Positions 41,536 through 49,585 of a stretch of DNA of 49,585 nt are shown piece after piece. The notes beneath the pieces were generated by a model. That model had not been told where the DNA came from. It made no database searches and saw only the letters and a program-made list of their open reading frames with translations. The first letter of the stretch is position 1. Every line of letters starts with the position of its first letter. The DNA comes from Rhodopirellula sp. (GTDB lineage Bacteria; Planctomycetota; Planctomycetia; Pirellulales; Pirellulaceae). Where the stretch lies: NCBI GenBank assembly GCA_003513555.1, contig DOPG01000395.1:1-49585 (forward strand), in the 5' to 3' direction. Made by a program: the position numbers and the translations under genes.

Positions 41536-43125
41536 GTGATCGTCGTGATCTTTCACTGTCATTATGAGCGTGGTGGAGTCACGCAGGTGGTCGAGAATCA
41601 TGTGCGTGCGCTACGCAAACATGGTCAGTGCGACAGGATCATTCTGGCCTCCGGAGGCCGTTACAGTGGCCTTTCTTCAGAAACTCTTCAGTCGGTTGAA
41701 CTCATTAACCTCGAGAGTTTTGACTATGACCCTGACGGATTGATCGTTGAGGACTTGGCACTGCGTCAGCAAAAAATGCTGCATGAGTTAAAACAGCAGT
41801 TCGCAACTCACAGTGTGAGTTGCGAACAAGCTTTATTGCACTGGCATAACCATAGTCTTGGAAAGAATATAGCTGTTCCCGGAGTAATCCAAGCACTGGC
41901 GAGTGAGGGTTGGCGGTTGCTTTTGCAGGTGCACGATTTTGCCGAAGATAATCGCCCTGAAAACTATGGGCGTTTGGTCTCCGCAATGCAGGCATCAAGC
42001 AAGCGACAGTTAGATCAGTATTTGTATCCCGAGCATGAGCGGCTTCACTACGCAACGCTGACCAGAGCAGATGCGAAGGTGTTGAGACGAGTTGGTGTGA
42101 CGCGTGAACGTCTGCATTGTCTTCCAAACAGTGTTGCTGTGCCTCGAGGGGAACCTCTGTCCAAGGAAGATGCAAGGGGAAAGGTTTTTAAAGCCCTGCA
42201 TCTTCCTGATGAGGCGCGTTGGTCGCTTTATCCGGTTCGTGGGATACGTAGGAAAAATATTGGTGAACTGTTGCTGTTGGGGCGATGGGGGAATGACAAT
42301 CGTTACGTGGGTTTGACATTGAGGCCGACAACCCCCATGGAGCAGCGTTCTTACGATCGTTGGAAGCATGTGGCCGCTGAGGTCTCGAATCGAATAGTGT
42401 TTGATGCAGGTGAGCACCCAGACTTTACTTTGCGCCAAAATATTTTGGCGGCAGATTATGTCATTTCAACCAGTGTTGCAGAGGGGTTTGGGATGGCGTT
42501 TCTTGAACCGTGGCTGCTACGACGAGGAGTGATCGCCCGACGCTTGAATACAGTGGCAGATGACTTTGAAAACTGTGGCGTCAACCTGCAAAGCTTTTAT
42601 GATTCGATTCCCATTCCAGGTAATCGATCATGGATTAGCAAATGTCAGCGAGAGATTTGGGATGCTCAAACGCAAGCATGGAGTCACTTGCCAGAGGCTT
42701 TCCGTCCCACGATTGATATGTCTCCCAGTGAGCCGGTTGAAACGCTTGATTTCGCCAAACTCACTCCGCAACGGCAGGTCAAGGTCTTGCGGCGAATGGA
42801 GCAAGATCGTGGCTTTGAACTTGCTGCCAAAGAACTTTCGAGACCACTTGTCACACGTTTGTGCCAGGATTTTTCTGATTCCGTCTCGCAGTCCAATGCT
42901 GAGGTTGTGACTGAAAAATATGGTTCCATCTGTATTGGTGAGGCACTGATTCAGCTTTATCAGCAGCTAAGTAAGACGCAACCTGACGGCAGGCAAAGTC
43001 TTGATTGCAAATCTGAGGATGGATTCCTAGGTTCGGGAAATGGCTGGGCTGACGAGTCGCTGAGCGTGATAGATCTGGTCAATGCGTCTCGTCCCTTCTT
43101 TCCGTGCCGAACAGAGGTGCTTTGA
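41536..43125 (+). CDS. Glycosyltransferase, GT4-like
   Basis: This 529-residue cytoplasmic enzyme has two Rossmann-like halves: the N-terminal VVIFHCHYERGGVTQVVENHVRALRKHG with the Gly-Gly donor-side loop, and a C-terminal half with VISTSVAEGFGMAFLEPWLL, the EX7E motif of retaining GT4 enzymes. Basic residues in SLYPVRGIRRKNIGELLLL fit the usual nucleotide-sugar phosphate contact. After about residue 390 it carries a 130-residue C-terminal extension with mostly helical sequence unlike standard GT4. It starts a block with a HAD phosphatase, another GT4 and a GH13_18 phosphorylase, hence a likely role in a small glycoside such as glucosylglycerate. Start is a GTG. Confidence 0.78.
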   Translation: MIVVIFHCHYERGGVTQVVENHVRALRKHGQCDRIILASGGRYSGLSSETLQSVELINLESFDYDPDGLIVEDLALRQQKMLHELKQQFATHSVSCEQALLHWHNHSLGKNIAVPGVIQALASEGWRLLLQVHDFAEDNRPENYGRLVSAMQASSKRQLDQYLYPEHERLHYATLTRADAKVLRRVGVTRERLHCLPNSVAVPRGEPLSKEDARGKVFKALHLPDEARWSLYPVRGIRRKNIGELLLLGRWGNDNRYVGLTLRPTTPMEQRSYDRWKHVAAEVSNRIVFDAGEHPDFTLRQNILAADYVISTSVAEGFGMAFLEPWLLRRGVIARRLNTVADDFENCGVNLQSFYDSIPIPGNRSWISKCQREIWDAQTQAWSHLPEAFRPTIDMSPSEPVETLDFAKLTPQRQVKVLRRMEQDRGFELAAKELSRPLVTRLCQDFSDSVSQSNAEVVTEKYGSICIGEALIQLYQQLSKTQPDGRQSLDCKSEDGFLGSGNGWADESLSVIDLVNASRPFFPCRTEVL

Positions 43126-43127
43126 CC

Positions 43128-44015
43128 ATGGGAATTGAATCGTGGGTGGATGGTGTCTTGCAGCACCGCACTGCAATGCGCCCGGTGCAGACGCAAGTCC
43201 ATGCGAGATTACGGCAGCTCTCAGGCATAAAAGCGGTAGTCTTCGATATCTATGGCACTTTGGTTATCAGTGGCAGTGGTGACGTGGGGTCGGCTGATAC
43301 AGTCGGCCGTAACTCTTTCATGCGACAAGCGCTTGTAGAATCAGGGCTGATGGGGAAGTTGGTGTCCGTACCTGACGCTGACTCTTTGCAGCAGAAAATT
43401 CAACAGGCGAATCGTGAGCGATGTGATTCAAGTTGTCCTAAACCAGAAGTTGACATTGTCGAAGTTTGGCGTCAGTTGTTGGCAGAGAATGGTTGGTTGG
43501 CATGTCCGACAGAGATCGAAAGGGTAGTGAAAGTCGCAACGCAATATGAAGCCTTAGCGAACCCAACGTGGCCCATGCCGGGCGCAGCAGAGGTCTTGCG
43601 GCAGTTGGAGCAGTCACGGTTTTTATTGGGAATTGTCAGTAATGCACAAGTTTTTACACCATGTTTGGTAAGTAATTTATTAGGCCAGACGCATCTGGAA
43701 GAAGGTGGATTCGACTTGGATCTCTGTGTTTTTTCAAATCGTTATCGACAGGCAAAGCCGGGGCCACGGTTGTTTGAGGTTTTGTGTCGTGGGCTATCGA
43801 GTCGTGGGATTCTTCCCAAAGAAGCGCTTTATGTTGGAAATGACATGCTAAACGACATGTGGGCTGCAATGGAGGCAGGTTTGCGAACAGCGTGGTTTGC
43901 AGGCGATCAGCGGAGTTGTCGTCCACGGCACGACGACGCGAGATGTCAGGGGGTGACCCCAGATCTCGTGCTTACGAACTTGATGCAGTTGCCAGAATGT
44001 CTGTTGATCAGTTAA
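43128..44015 (+). CDS. HAD-superfamily phosphatase
   Basis: This 295-residue hydrolase starts at ATG 43128, two bases after the preceding stop; an in-frame GTG at 43104 is less likely. HAD motifs are D40-I-Y-G-T-L (with the nucleophile Asp40 and acid/base position occupied by Tyr in place of Asp), GIVSNAQ (motif II), the Lys in RQAKPGPRLFE (motif III), and YVGNDMLNDMWAAMEAG (motif IV). The usual second Asp of DxDGT is thus missing (D-I-Y-G-T), as in haloacid dehalogenases and some phosphatases. Placed between two GT4 genes, it might remove the phosphate from a sugar-phosphate intermediate, but dehalogenase-type chemistry is not excluded. Confidence 0.82.
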   Translation: MGIESWVDGVLQHRTAMRPVQTQVHARLRQLSGIKAVVFDIYGTLVISGSGDVGSADTVGRNSFMRQALVESGLMGKLVSVPDADSLQQKIQQANRERCDSSCPKPEVDIVEVWRQLLAENGWLACPTEIERVVKVATQYEALANPTWPMPGAAEVLRQLEQSRFLLGIVSNAQVFTPCLVSNLLGQTHLEEGGFDLDLCVFSNRYRQAKPGPRLFEVLCRGLSSRGILPKEALYVGNDMLNDMWAAMEAGLRTAWFAGDQRSCRPRHDDARCQGVTPDLVLTNLMQLPECLLIS

Positions 44016-44127
44016 AAGCACGGTAACGATAAGCGAAACAATCGCGGTGTATTTGCAATGATGGAGCGAAAAACCGCGGTTGATAACAGGAATAAAATAG
44101 ACTTTCAGAACAGGTTTGATTGGCTCC

Positions 44128-45393
44128 ATGGGCGTCCAAATTGGGTTTGTTGGTACACGATTTTCTGGTACTGATGGTGTATCACTCGAGAGTGCTAAGT
44201 GGGCGCAGGTGCTCTGGGATCATCGACATGTAAGCCATTGGTATTCGGGTTTGAGTGACCGTGACGAGGAGACGTCGATGGTCGTTCCCCACGCCTATTT
44301 TGGTCATACTGACATTGAATGGATCAATCGCCGAGCGTTTGGCACACGCACCCGCAGTCCCGATGTCACACAGCGGATCTACGCTCTGGCTGACTATCTC
44401 AAAGGCACTCTTTATGAATTCACGCGTCGATACGATCTCGACCTGTTGATTGTGCAAAATGCCTTGTGCATTCCCATGAACATTCCACTTGGTGTTGCGC
44501 TGACGCACTTCATTGCTGAAACCGGCTTTCCAACGATCGCGCACCATCATGATTTTTATTGGGAGCGTGACCGTTTTAGTGTTTCGGCCGTGACGGATTT
44601 GTTGTGGATGTCGTTTCCACCTGCTTTACCCCAGATCCAAAACGTCACCATCAATTCATTCGCACAGGAGGATTTGGCACACCGCCGCGGTGTGTCGTCG
44701 ATTCTTGTGCCAAACGTGCTGGATTTCGAAAATGAGCCTGAACCAGCCGATGATTATGCCAGAGGATTTCGCGCGGACATTGGGCTCGCTGATGATGATG
44801 TTCTGTTCCTTCAGCCTACCCGAGTCGTTCCGCGAAAAGGGATAGAGCATGCAATTGCTTTGGTATCAGCCCTCAAAAATGACAAGTGCAAGTTGGTGAT
44901 TTCCCACGCGAGTGGTGACGAAGGAAATGAGTACCTGAGCGTTTTAAGGGAGTTGGCTGACGCCCACGGAGTTGATCTTCGACTTTGCGATCACCACGTT
45001 GGCGACCGTCGTGGTTTGACGGAGCAAGGCCACAGGATCTATACCCTTGCTGACGCATATTCACAGGCAGATTTTATTACCTATCCGAGCATCTACGAGG
45101 GATTCGGTAATGCATTGTTGGAGGCCTTCTATTTTCGAAAGCCAGTGCTCGTTAATCGTTATTCGATTTTCGTAGCGGATATCGAACCTAAAGGAGCCAA
45201 GGTGATTGCGATGGATGGCTATCTAACCAAAGAGGTGGTCAGTAAGGTTCAGCGAATCATTGATGATCGGGAGTATCGTGAAGAGATGGTTGATTTCAAT
45301 TATGAAATTGGCAAGGCATTCTTCAGTTACAGCGTATTGAGGCGGAAGTTGAGGGCTCTCGTGACCAACTTTACTGGTCAGGACTATTTGTGA
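44128..45393 (+). CDS. Glycosyltransferase, GT4
   Basis: This 421-residue enzyme starts at ATG 44128 (a TTG at 44116 adds four residues). It has the N-terminal QIGFVGTRFSGTDGVSLES loop, an acceptor-side HHHDFYWERDRF, the donor-binding FLQPTRVVPRKGIEHAI (Arg-Lys pair) and the EX7E motif in YPSIYEGFGNALLEAFYF. The donor could be GDP-mannose or UDP-glucose. The segment with HHHDFYWERDRF is reminiscent of mannosylglucosylglycerate synthase-type GT4 proteins, which is inference. It lies between a HAD gene and a GH13_18 phosphorylase gene, at a spacing of about 110 and 170 bases, so the group may be more than one transcript. Confidence 0.84.
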   Translation: MGVQIGFVGTRFSGTDGVSLESAKWAQVLWDHRHVSHWYSGLSDRDEETSMVVPHAYFGHTDIEWINRRAFGTRTRSPDVTQRIYALADYLKGTLYEFTRRYDLDLLIVQNALCIPMNIPLGVALTHFIAETGFPTIAHHHDFYWERDRFSVSAVTDLLWMSFPPALPQIQNVTINSFAQEDLAHRRGVSSILVPNVLDFENEPEPADDYARGFRADIGLADDDVLFLQPTRVVPRKGIEHAIALVSALKNDKCKLVISHASGDEGNEYLSVLRELADAHGVDLRLCDHHVGDRRGLTEQGHRIYTLADAYSQADFITYPSIYEGFGNALLEAFYFRKPVLVNRYSIFVADIEPKGAKVIAMDGYLTKEVVSKVQRIIDDREYREEMVDFNYEIGKAFFSYSVLRRKLRALVTNFTGQDYL

Positions 45394-45564
45394 GGTGAGA
45401 GCACTTTAAATGCAGATTGATTTTTTTGTTCCTTTCAGGATGTGGATCTGATGAGAGTCACTGTTCGCGTCATGTCTGGAGTGTTGAATGGATGGTTGCC
45501 GGGCACGTGGCATTCGTGTCGTCGATGGGCAACGCAAACTTCCTCCTCTTAATTGCATGATTCG

Positions 45565-47262
45565 ATGAAAATTGACTCCACGGCAAAAGACCTGATTCAG
45601 CAAATCTACGGCGAAGTCCCCGATGTTTTGATTCACGGACTTGAGCAACTTTCGGACCAGCGGGAACCGCGGGTAGATGATGAACTTTGGTCTGAACGCG
45701 ATGTGGTTCTGATCACGTATGCTGATCAGGTTCAATCCCCGAAACTGGCACCACTGCAGGCACAACGGCAATTTCTGCTGGATCATGGTTTAGAGCAATT
45801 GATACGATGTGTTCACTTGCTGCCGTTCTGTCCCTTCACCAGTGATGATGGTTTTTCAGTCGTTGATTATCTCGCTGTTGATCCCGAGGTAGGAACGTGG
45901 GGGGATATCGCTGAACTTGGAGAGGACTTCGACTTGATGTTCGATTTGGTCCTTAATCACGCTTCGCAGAAACACGCCTGGTTTCGGGCATATCTGCAGG
46001 GTGAGGAGGGCTTTGAAGATTTCTTCATTGACCAGGATCCAACCACAGATCTGTCAACGGTGGTGCGGCCAAGAAGTTTGCCGTTGCTGACACCGTTTGA
46101 ATCAAAGAACGGAATACGCAATATATGGACGACCTTTAGCTCTGATCAGGTCGATCTGAATTACGCTAATCCACGCGTCATGTGTTTGATGTTGGAAACA
46201 CTGGTCGAATATGCACGGCGAGGCGCCAGAATCATCCGTCTCGATGCGATCGCTTTTCTATGGAAAGAGGTTGGCACGGAATGCATCCACCTGCCTCAGA
46301 CGCACGCGGCTGTCAAGTTGATGCGGTATGTTCTCGATCAAGTTGTACCAGGAACCTTGGTGCTCACTGAAACAAATGTGCCGCATCAGGAGAATGTCAG
46401 CTATTTCGGCAATGGTGAAAATGAAGCGCATATGGTGTATCAATTCAGCTTGCCGCCGCTGTTGCTTGATGCAATTCATAATTCAGATACGAGTGTATTA
46501 AGAGATTGGCTCTCTACGATCCGGCCACCTAGTGAAACAACGACATTTTTTAACTTCACCGCATCGCATGATGGTGTAGGAGTCAGGCCCCTAGAGGGTA
46601 TTGTCTCTCACGACAGGGTGGAAAAGCTGGCAGCGATTGTCAGGGCCCATGGTGGGCGAGTGAGTACGCGTCGCCAATCGGATGGTACGGATAGTCCATA
46701 TGAATTGAATATCACTTACTTGGAAGCGGTTGCGGACGCGAGCCAAGTTGAGCCACAGGATCACTCGAGGTGCTTCCTTGCAACGCAGGCAATCATGCTG
46801 TCGCTACCTGGGATTCCTGCTGTTTACTTTCATAGCCTCGTGGGATCTCCCAATGATCTTGGGGCGGTGAGTGAAACAGGGCAGAACCGACGCATCAATC
46901 GCCACAAGTATGATAGGCAGAGCCTTGAAGAGGTGATCGCTGAACCGCAGAGTCTGCAACGCAGGGTATTTGAAGGTTATCGCCGGCTATTGTCGGTACG
47001 TATCGCGCAGCCAGCTTTCCATCCCAATGCCAGAATGGAGATTCTGCCTTTACCTGGTGACGGGTTGTTAGGCTTTATCCGGACAGCTGGCAGTGGTGAA
47101 CGCTTGGCTGTTCTCGCTAATTTGACGGATAAACCACGGGTGATACCTGACGATTTTGTCGATTCAATACTCGCCTATGATGAACTGGCGTTGGAACGCA
47201 TCTGGCACGGAGAAGGAATTCCGATGCGACCATTTCAAGTACGTTGGTTGACTGCCAACTAG
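45565..47262 (+). CDS. GH13_18 sucrose/glucosylglycerate-type phosphorylase
   Basis: This 565-residue enzyme starts at ATG 45565 (TTG 45553 possible). GH13 motifs are DLVLNHAS (region I), RIIRLDAIAF with nucleophile Asp227, acid/base Glu269 in VLTETNVPHQEN, and NFTASHDGVG (region IV). The loop HLLPFCPFTSDDGFSVVDY matches the glucosylglycerate phosphorylase branch (E. coli YcjM-like, SSDDGFSVIDY) more than sucrose phosphorylases (STGDRGFxPxDY). It would split an alpha-glucoside with phosphate to glucose 1-phosphate. The two GT4 genes and HAD gene upstream fit synthesis of the substrate or a related solute. The substrate remains to be shown. Confidence 0.86.
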   Translation: MKIDSTAKDLIQQIYGEVPDVLIHGLEQLSDQREPRVDDELWSERDVVLITYADQVQSPKLAPLQAQRQFLLDHGLEQLIRCVHLLPFCPFTSDDGFSVVDYLAVDPEVGTWGDIAELGEDFDLMFDLVLNHASQKHAWFRAYLQGEEGFEDFFIDQDPTTDLSTVVRPRSLPLLTPFESKNGIRNIWTTFSSDQVDLNYANPRVMCLMLETLVEYARRGARIIRLDAIAFLWKEVGTECIHLPQTHAAVKLMRYVLDQVVPGTLVLTETNVPHQENVSYFGNGENEAHMVYQFSLPPLLLDAIHNSDTSVLRDWLSTIRPPSETTTFFNFTASHDGVGVRPLEGIVSHDRVEKLAAIVRAHGGRVSTRRQSDGTDSPYELNITYLEAVADASQVEPQDHSRCFLATQAIMLSLPGIPAVYFHSLVGSPNDLGAVSETGQNRRINRHKYDRQSLEEVIAEPQSLQRRVFEGYRRLLSVRIAQPAFHPNARMEILPLPGDGLLGFIRTAGSGERLAVLANLTDKPRVIPDDFVDSILAYDELALERIWHGEGIPMRPFQVRWLTAN

Positions 47263-47275
47263 TTCGTAAACGGCA

Positions 47276-47305
47276 CTCTGCCCTGCTCTGCTCTGCCCTG
47301 CTCCG
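47276..47305. repeat. 15-base tandem pair after the phosphorylase gene
   Basis: CTCTGCCCTGCTCTG (47276-47290) and CTCTGCCCTGCTCCG (47291-47305) match at 14 of 15 positions. The repeat begins 14 bases after the stop codon of the phosphorylase gene, in the 156-base space between two convergent genes. Confidence 0.8.
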
Positions 47306-47418
47306 CCGAGCCCATGGCGTGGATGTAAATCAATTGGATCTTACAGTCCCATGCGTAAGTTGTTTGCCTTGTGGAATATTTGGGTGTGATGGAAAAATTA
47401 GAAGTTGATATTTCCAAT

Positions 47419-49350
47419 TCAGGGTTTGGACTGCGGCGCAACGCTTTCTAGATACGCCAAAACCTCGAAGATCTCATCTTTCGTGTATTGATCCATAAGT
47501 GCTTTTGGCATCATCGAAACTGATGAAGGAACCATTGCTTCTATATCATCCTGCAGAATGACAGTGGGTTCCTTTGCTTCGGGGTTTGATAACAGGGTAA
47601 CTTTGTCATCGTCTTCACTCAGCAACACACCCGTTACCGTACGTCCGTCAACGGTCAGAATTCGTTGCATGACGTATTTGGCGTCTACTTTGTGAGAGGG
47701 CTCAAGCACTTCTCGCAAGATGCCCACACGATCACCTTTCCAACGTGCGAATACGTCAGTGAGTTCTGGACCAATTGCGCCACCTTCGCCTCTCATCTTG
47801 TGGCAGCCTGCACACGAGGCTTCAGCGAACAGTCGTTTACCGATTTCAGGCGAGCGACCACGGATGCCGGAGTCAAGTTCATCTTTCAGGTCGTTGACTT
47901 TCCATGCTTGTACAAACGAGCGGTTACTGCCAATTGGGTTGGCAGGCTTCACTGGACTTTTCAACCAGGCATCGAGGTCATTTACTACCACCATCACTCC
48001 GTACATGCGATACCAGTGCTGTGGAAAGGTGCAGACATAAGGATATTCTCCAGGAGTGCTGGGAGCCGTGAAGGTTAAGGTGGCTTGTTGATCGGCTGGC
48101 ACCATTGCAGTGGCTTGCAAGACCTTGTCAGATTCGGGGACATAGGGCAGGTTTTTCCAACCGTTGTTGGGGCCTGCCTGTAGGCCAAGTTGGGCGACTT
48201 CTTTGAGTGCTTCGGGAACAGTGACCACGAGGTTATGTGGCATAAGGTCGTGATTTTCGAGCACAATCTGAACTGACTTTCCCGCTTCAACTGCAAAGTA
48301 GGGTATGTCGTATCGCATTTCCTCTTCAACAGTCTTGATGCGGATGACGCGGACCGTTACCGCACTGAGTCGCTTCCGGAAGCTTCTCGCCTGGTCTGAA
48401 GGGACGATGGCAAGTAATTGATCAGCAAGTTGCATGGCATCAATGAAAGATGCTTTTGTCCGTTCTGCTGCCGGGGTTTTTTCTGCCAGGTCGACAAGAA
48501 AGCTTGTCGCGACCAGGCTGGCATTGGCCTCGCGTTCTTTCATGGGAATTGTAAGCAGAGTGCGGACCGTCGCTGCTCGTAATTTATCGTTTGAGATGAG
48601 AGGAGCAAGACGCGAAAACGAATCTGCTGGTTCGATCGGTATAAAGCCTAGAGAGCGGATAGCGGCGTTGGACAACTCCGTGCTCGATGATGAATCAAGC
48701 AACTTCACTACACGTGTTCGGAATGTGTTTCGCTGTGCGGCTTCGGGCAGCATTGTTATTGCATCGAGAAATGCAAGCTTGGAAGCTGTATCTTCCGTCA
48801 GTTTGTCGAGTTCCGCATCCGATTGTCCAGAAATCAATAACGCGGCTGTTGCAATAGCTGCCGCAAGTGCGTTGTCACTTTGAGTCGTTTCCAGTAAGAA
48901 AGTTGCCTTGGCCTTGAGTTGCTCTGTTTTCGTGCCAAGCAACATCCGTGCCAACTGGTTGGCCGTGCGTTTCTCGTTACCTTTGGATGCATTCAGATTG
49001 TCAATGGTAGCCATCGTGATGGTAACAGGATCGCTGTCCTTCAGCTCTGCCAAGGCATTGATTGATTCGAGTCTGAATTGGGGTGACATGCCAACTCTTG
49101 CAAGGATAGCCTCGTACACTGGAATGTATTTGGCATCGGTCTTCTTGCGTTCCACCATCAACAGTCGTTGGTTGTCCAGTCTTTTCAGTTGGTAAGCAAC
49201 AATGCGTGGGCTTTTATCGAGAAACACCTTTGGCGTTTCGACTTTGCGTGTGCTACTGGAATTTTCACCCGTTGTGTGGCCATGTTCCTGTCCGCAGACG
49301 GGAATAGCGATGAGCGTTGTCAAAAGACAACCGAAAGCAAAGTTGCGCAT
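47419..49350 (-). CDS. Secreted HEAT / azurin-like copper / c-type haem protein
   Basis: The 643-residue protein starts with a signal peptide (FAFGCLLTTLIAIPVCG, about 4-20). HEAT-like helical pairs fill about residues 60-340. A cupredoxin domain (about 345-460) has type 1 copper ligands His372 (LMPHNLVV), Cys440, His445 and Met449 in YVCTFPQHWYRMYG; the C-x4-H-x3-M spacing is that of azurin. The C-terminal third is a cytochrome c domain with C513-A-G-C516-H517, GPELTDVFARW, and the long tail DVLLSEDDDK-like region with MMPKALMDQYTKDEIFEVLAYL, the planctomycete/verrucomicrobial haem-binding type. It may carry electrons in the periplasm. It is convergent with the phosphorylase gene. Confidence 0.9.
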   Translation of the reverse strand: MRNFAFGCLLTTLIAIPVCGQEHGHTTGENSSSTRKVETPKVFLDKSPRIVAYQLKRLDNQRLLMVERKKTDAKYIPVYEAILARVGMSPQFRLESINALAELKDSDPVTITMATIDNLNASKGNEKRTANQLARMLLGTKTEQLKAKATFLLETTQSDNALAAAIATAALLISGQSDAELDKLTEDTASKLAFLDAITMLPEAAQRNTFRTRVVKLLDSSSSTELSNAAIRSLGFIPIEPADSFSRLAPLISNDKLRAATVRTLLTIPMKEREANASLVATSFLVDLAEKTPAAERTKASFIDAMQLADQLLAIVPSDQARSFRKRLSAVTVRVIRIKTVEEEMRYDIPYFAVEAGKSVQIVLENHDLMPHNLVVTVPEALKEVAQLGLQAGPNNGWKNLPYVPESDKVLQATAMVPADQQATLTFTAPSTPGEYPYVCTFPQHWYRMYGVMVVVNDLDAWLKSPVKPANPIGSNRSFVQAWKVNDLKDELDSGIRGRSPEIGKRLFAEASCAGCHKMRGEGGAIGPELTDVFARWKGDRVGILREVLEPSHKVDAKYVMQRILTVDGRTVTGVLLSEDDDKVTLLSNPEAKEPTVILQDDIEAMVPSSVSMMPKALMDQYTKDEIFEVLAYLESVAPQSKP

Positions 49351-49547
49351 GATACTGAAGTTGGTTTGTTAAAGCACAAAAACGTGCAAGCATATTTGAA
49401 GGAGAACATCTGCAGCGATGCGTGACTTGAAAGTAGATCACTGCAATTCGAATTGTCGTCGGCAGAGGCGTGAACTATGCCGACGACGTTTACCGAATCG
49501 AACACAGATTCGTATGACCATTCTATTTTGATTACTCAGCAATGACT

Positions 49548-49585
49548 ATTGCTCGGGTCCCTCTTGTTCGGGTCCCTATTGCTCA
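49548..49585. repeat. 15-base tandem repeat running off the window
   Basis: ATTGCTCGGGTCCCT (49548-49562), CTTGTTCGGGTCCCT (49563-49577) and the start of a third copy (49578-49585, ATTGCTCA) follow each other at the end of the window. Its true length cannot be seen. The 200 bases before it, upstream of the copper/haem gene, hold no gene. Confidence 0.8.

Noticed and set aside
45394..45564. Possible terminator after the second GT4 gene (T run near 45420)
   Set aside because: The T run is not preceded by a GC-rich stem.
1..49585. CRISPR array or insertion sequence
   Set aside because: No regularly spaced 25-40 base repeats, no transposase motif and no terminal inverted repeats with target duplications were found by eye.

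Overview
The window looks like a chromosomal segment of a planctomycete (Pirellulales-like), inferred from gene content rather than a marker gene. The signs are a secreted formylglycine sulfatase, a fused HEAT / azurin-like / c-type haem protein ending in the haem-binding domain typical of the Planctomycetes-Verrucomicrobia group, large TolC-like lipoproteins, GspK with an EF-hand loop, a WXG100-like protein with TPR neighbours, and several long coiled-coil membrane proteins without familiar homologues. I saw no rRNA, tRNA, CRISPR array, transposase or prophage gene.

Layout. 1-2868: the 3' end of a ribose-type sugar ABC importer (ATPase and a permease with an unusual inserted domain). 3271-5474: two minus-strand membrane proteins of unknown role. 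5848-13349: a tightly packed type II secretion operon for the pseudopilins and inner-membrane platform (GspG, H, I, J, K, L and an M-like fusion). GspC, D, E and F are not in the window. 13346-16159: an NMT1/THI5-type ABC importer overlapping the end of that operon. 16221-20638: a small soluble Ser/Thr kinase, an ABC-2 exporter pair and a TIM-barrel sugar isomerase. 21238-26158: a divergent pair, a 1013-residue TolC-like lipoprotein and a two-helix coiled-coil protein. 26585-30109: a WXG100-like gene in a four-gene operon with helical and TPR proteins, facing one plus-strand gene. 30247-33715: iron alcohol dehydrogenase, sulfatase, unknown protein. 33942-41246: a candidate export system made of a TolC-like lipoprotein, divergent from a GAF-HlyD fusion, a periplasmic HlyD adaptor and a PqqD-like/M50 protease/HlyD fusion. 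41536-47262: GT4, HAD phosphatase, GT4 and GH13_18 phosphorylase, probably glucosylglycerate-type compatible-solute metabolism. 47419-49350: the copper/haem protein.

Most genes sit in operons with 1-14 base stop/start overlaps (TAATG, ATGA, GTGA, TTGA), so translational coupling is widespread. The best candidates for an undescribed system are the WXG100-like operon and the GAF-HlyD / HlyD / PqqD-M50-HlyD / TolC set. The latter has a possible 53-residue peptide gene overlapping the end of the protease gene.

Several spaces between genes carry 11-16 base tandem duplications, three of them at or shortly after stop codons, and there are a number of compact inverted repeats. All product names rest on motif reading by eye. 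No database search was run, so family names are firm only where catalytic motifs are cited.
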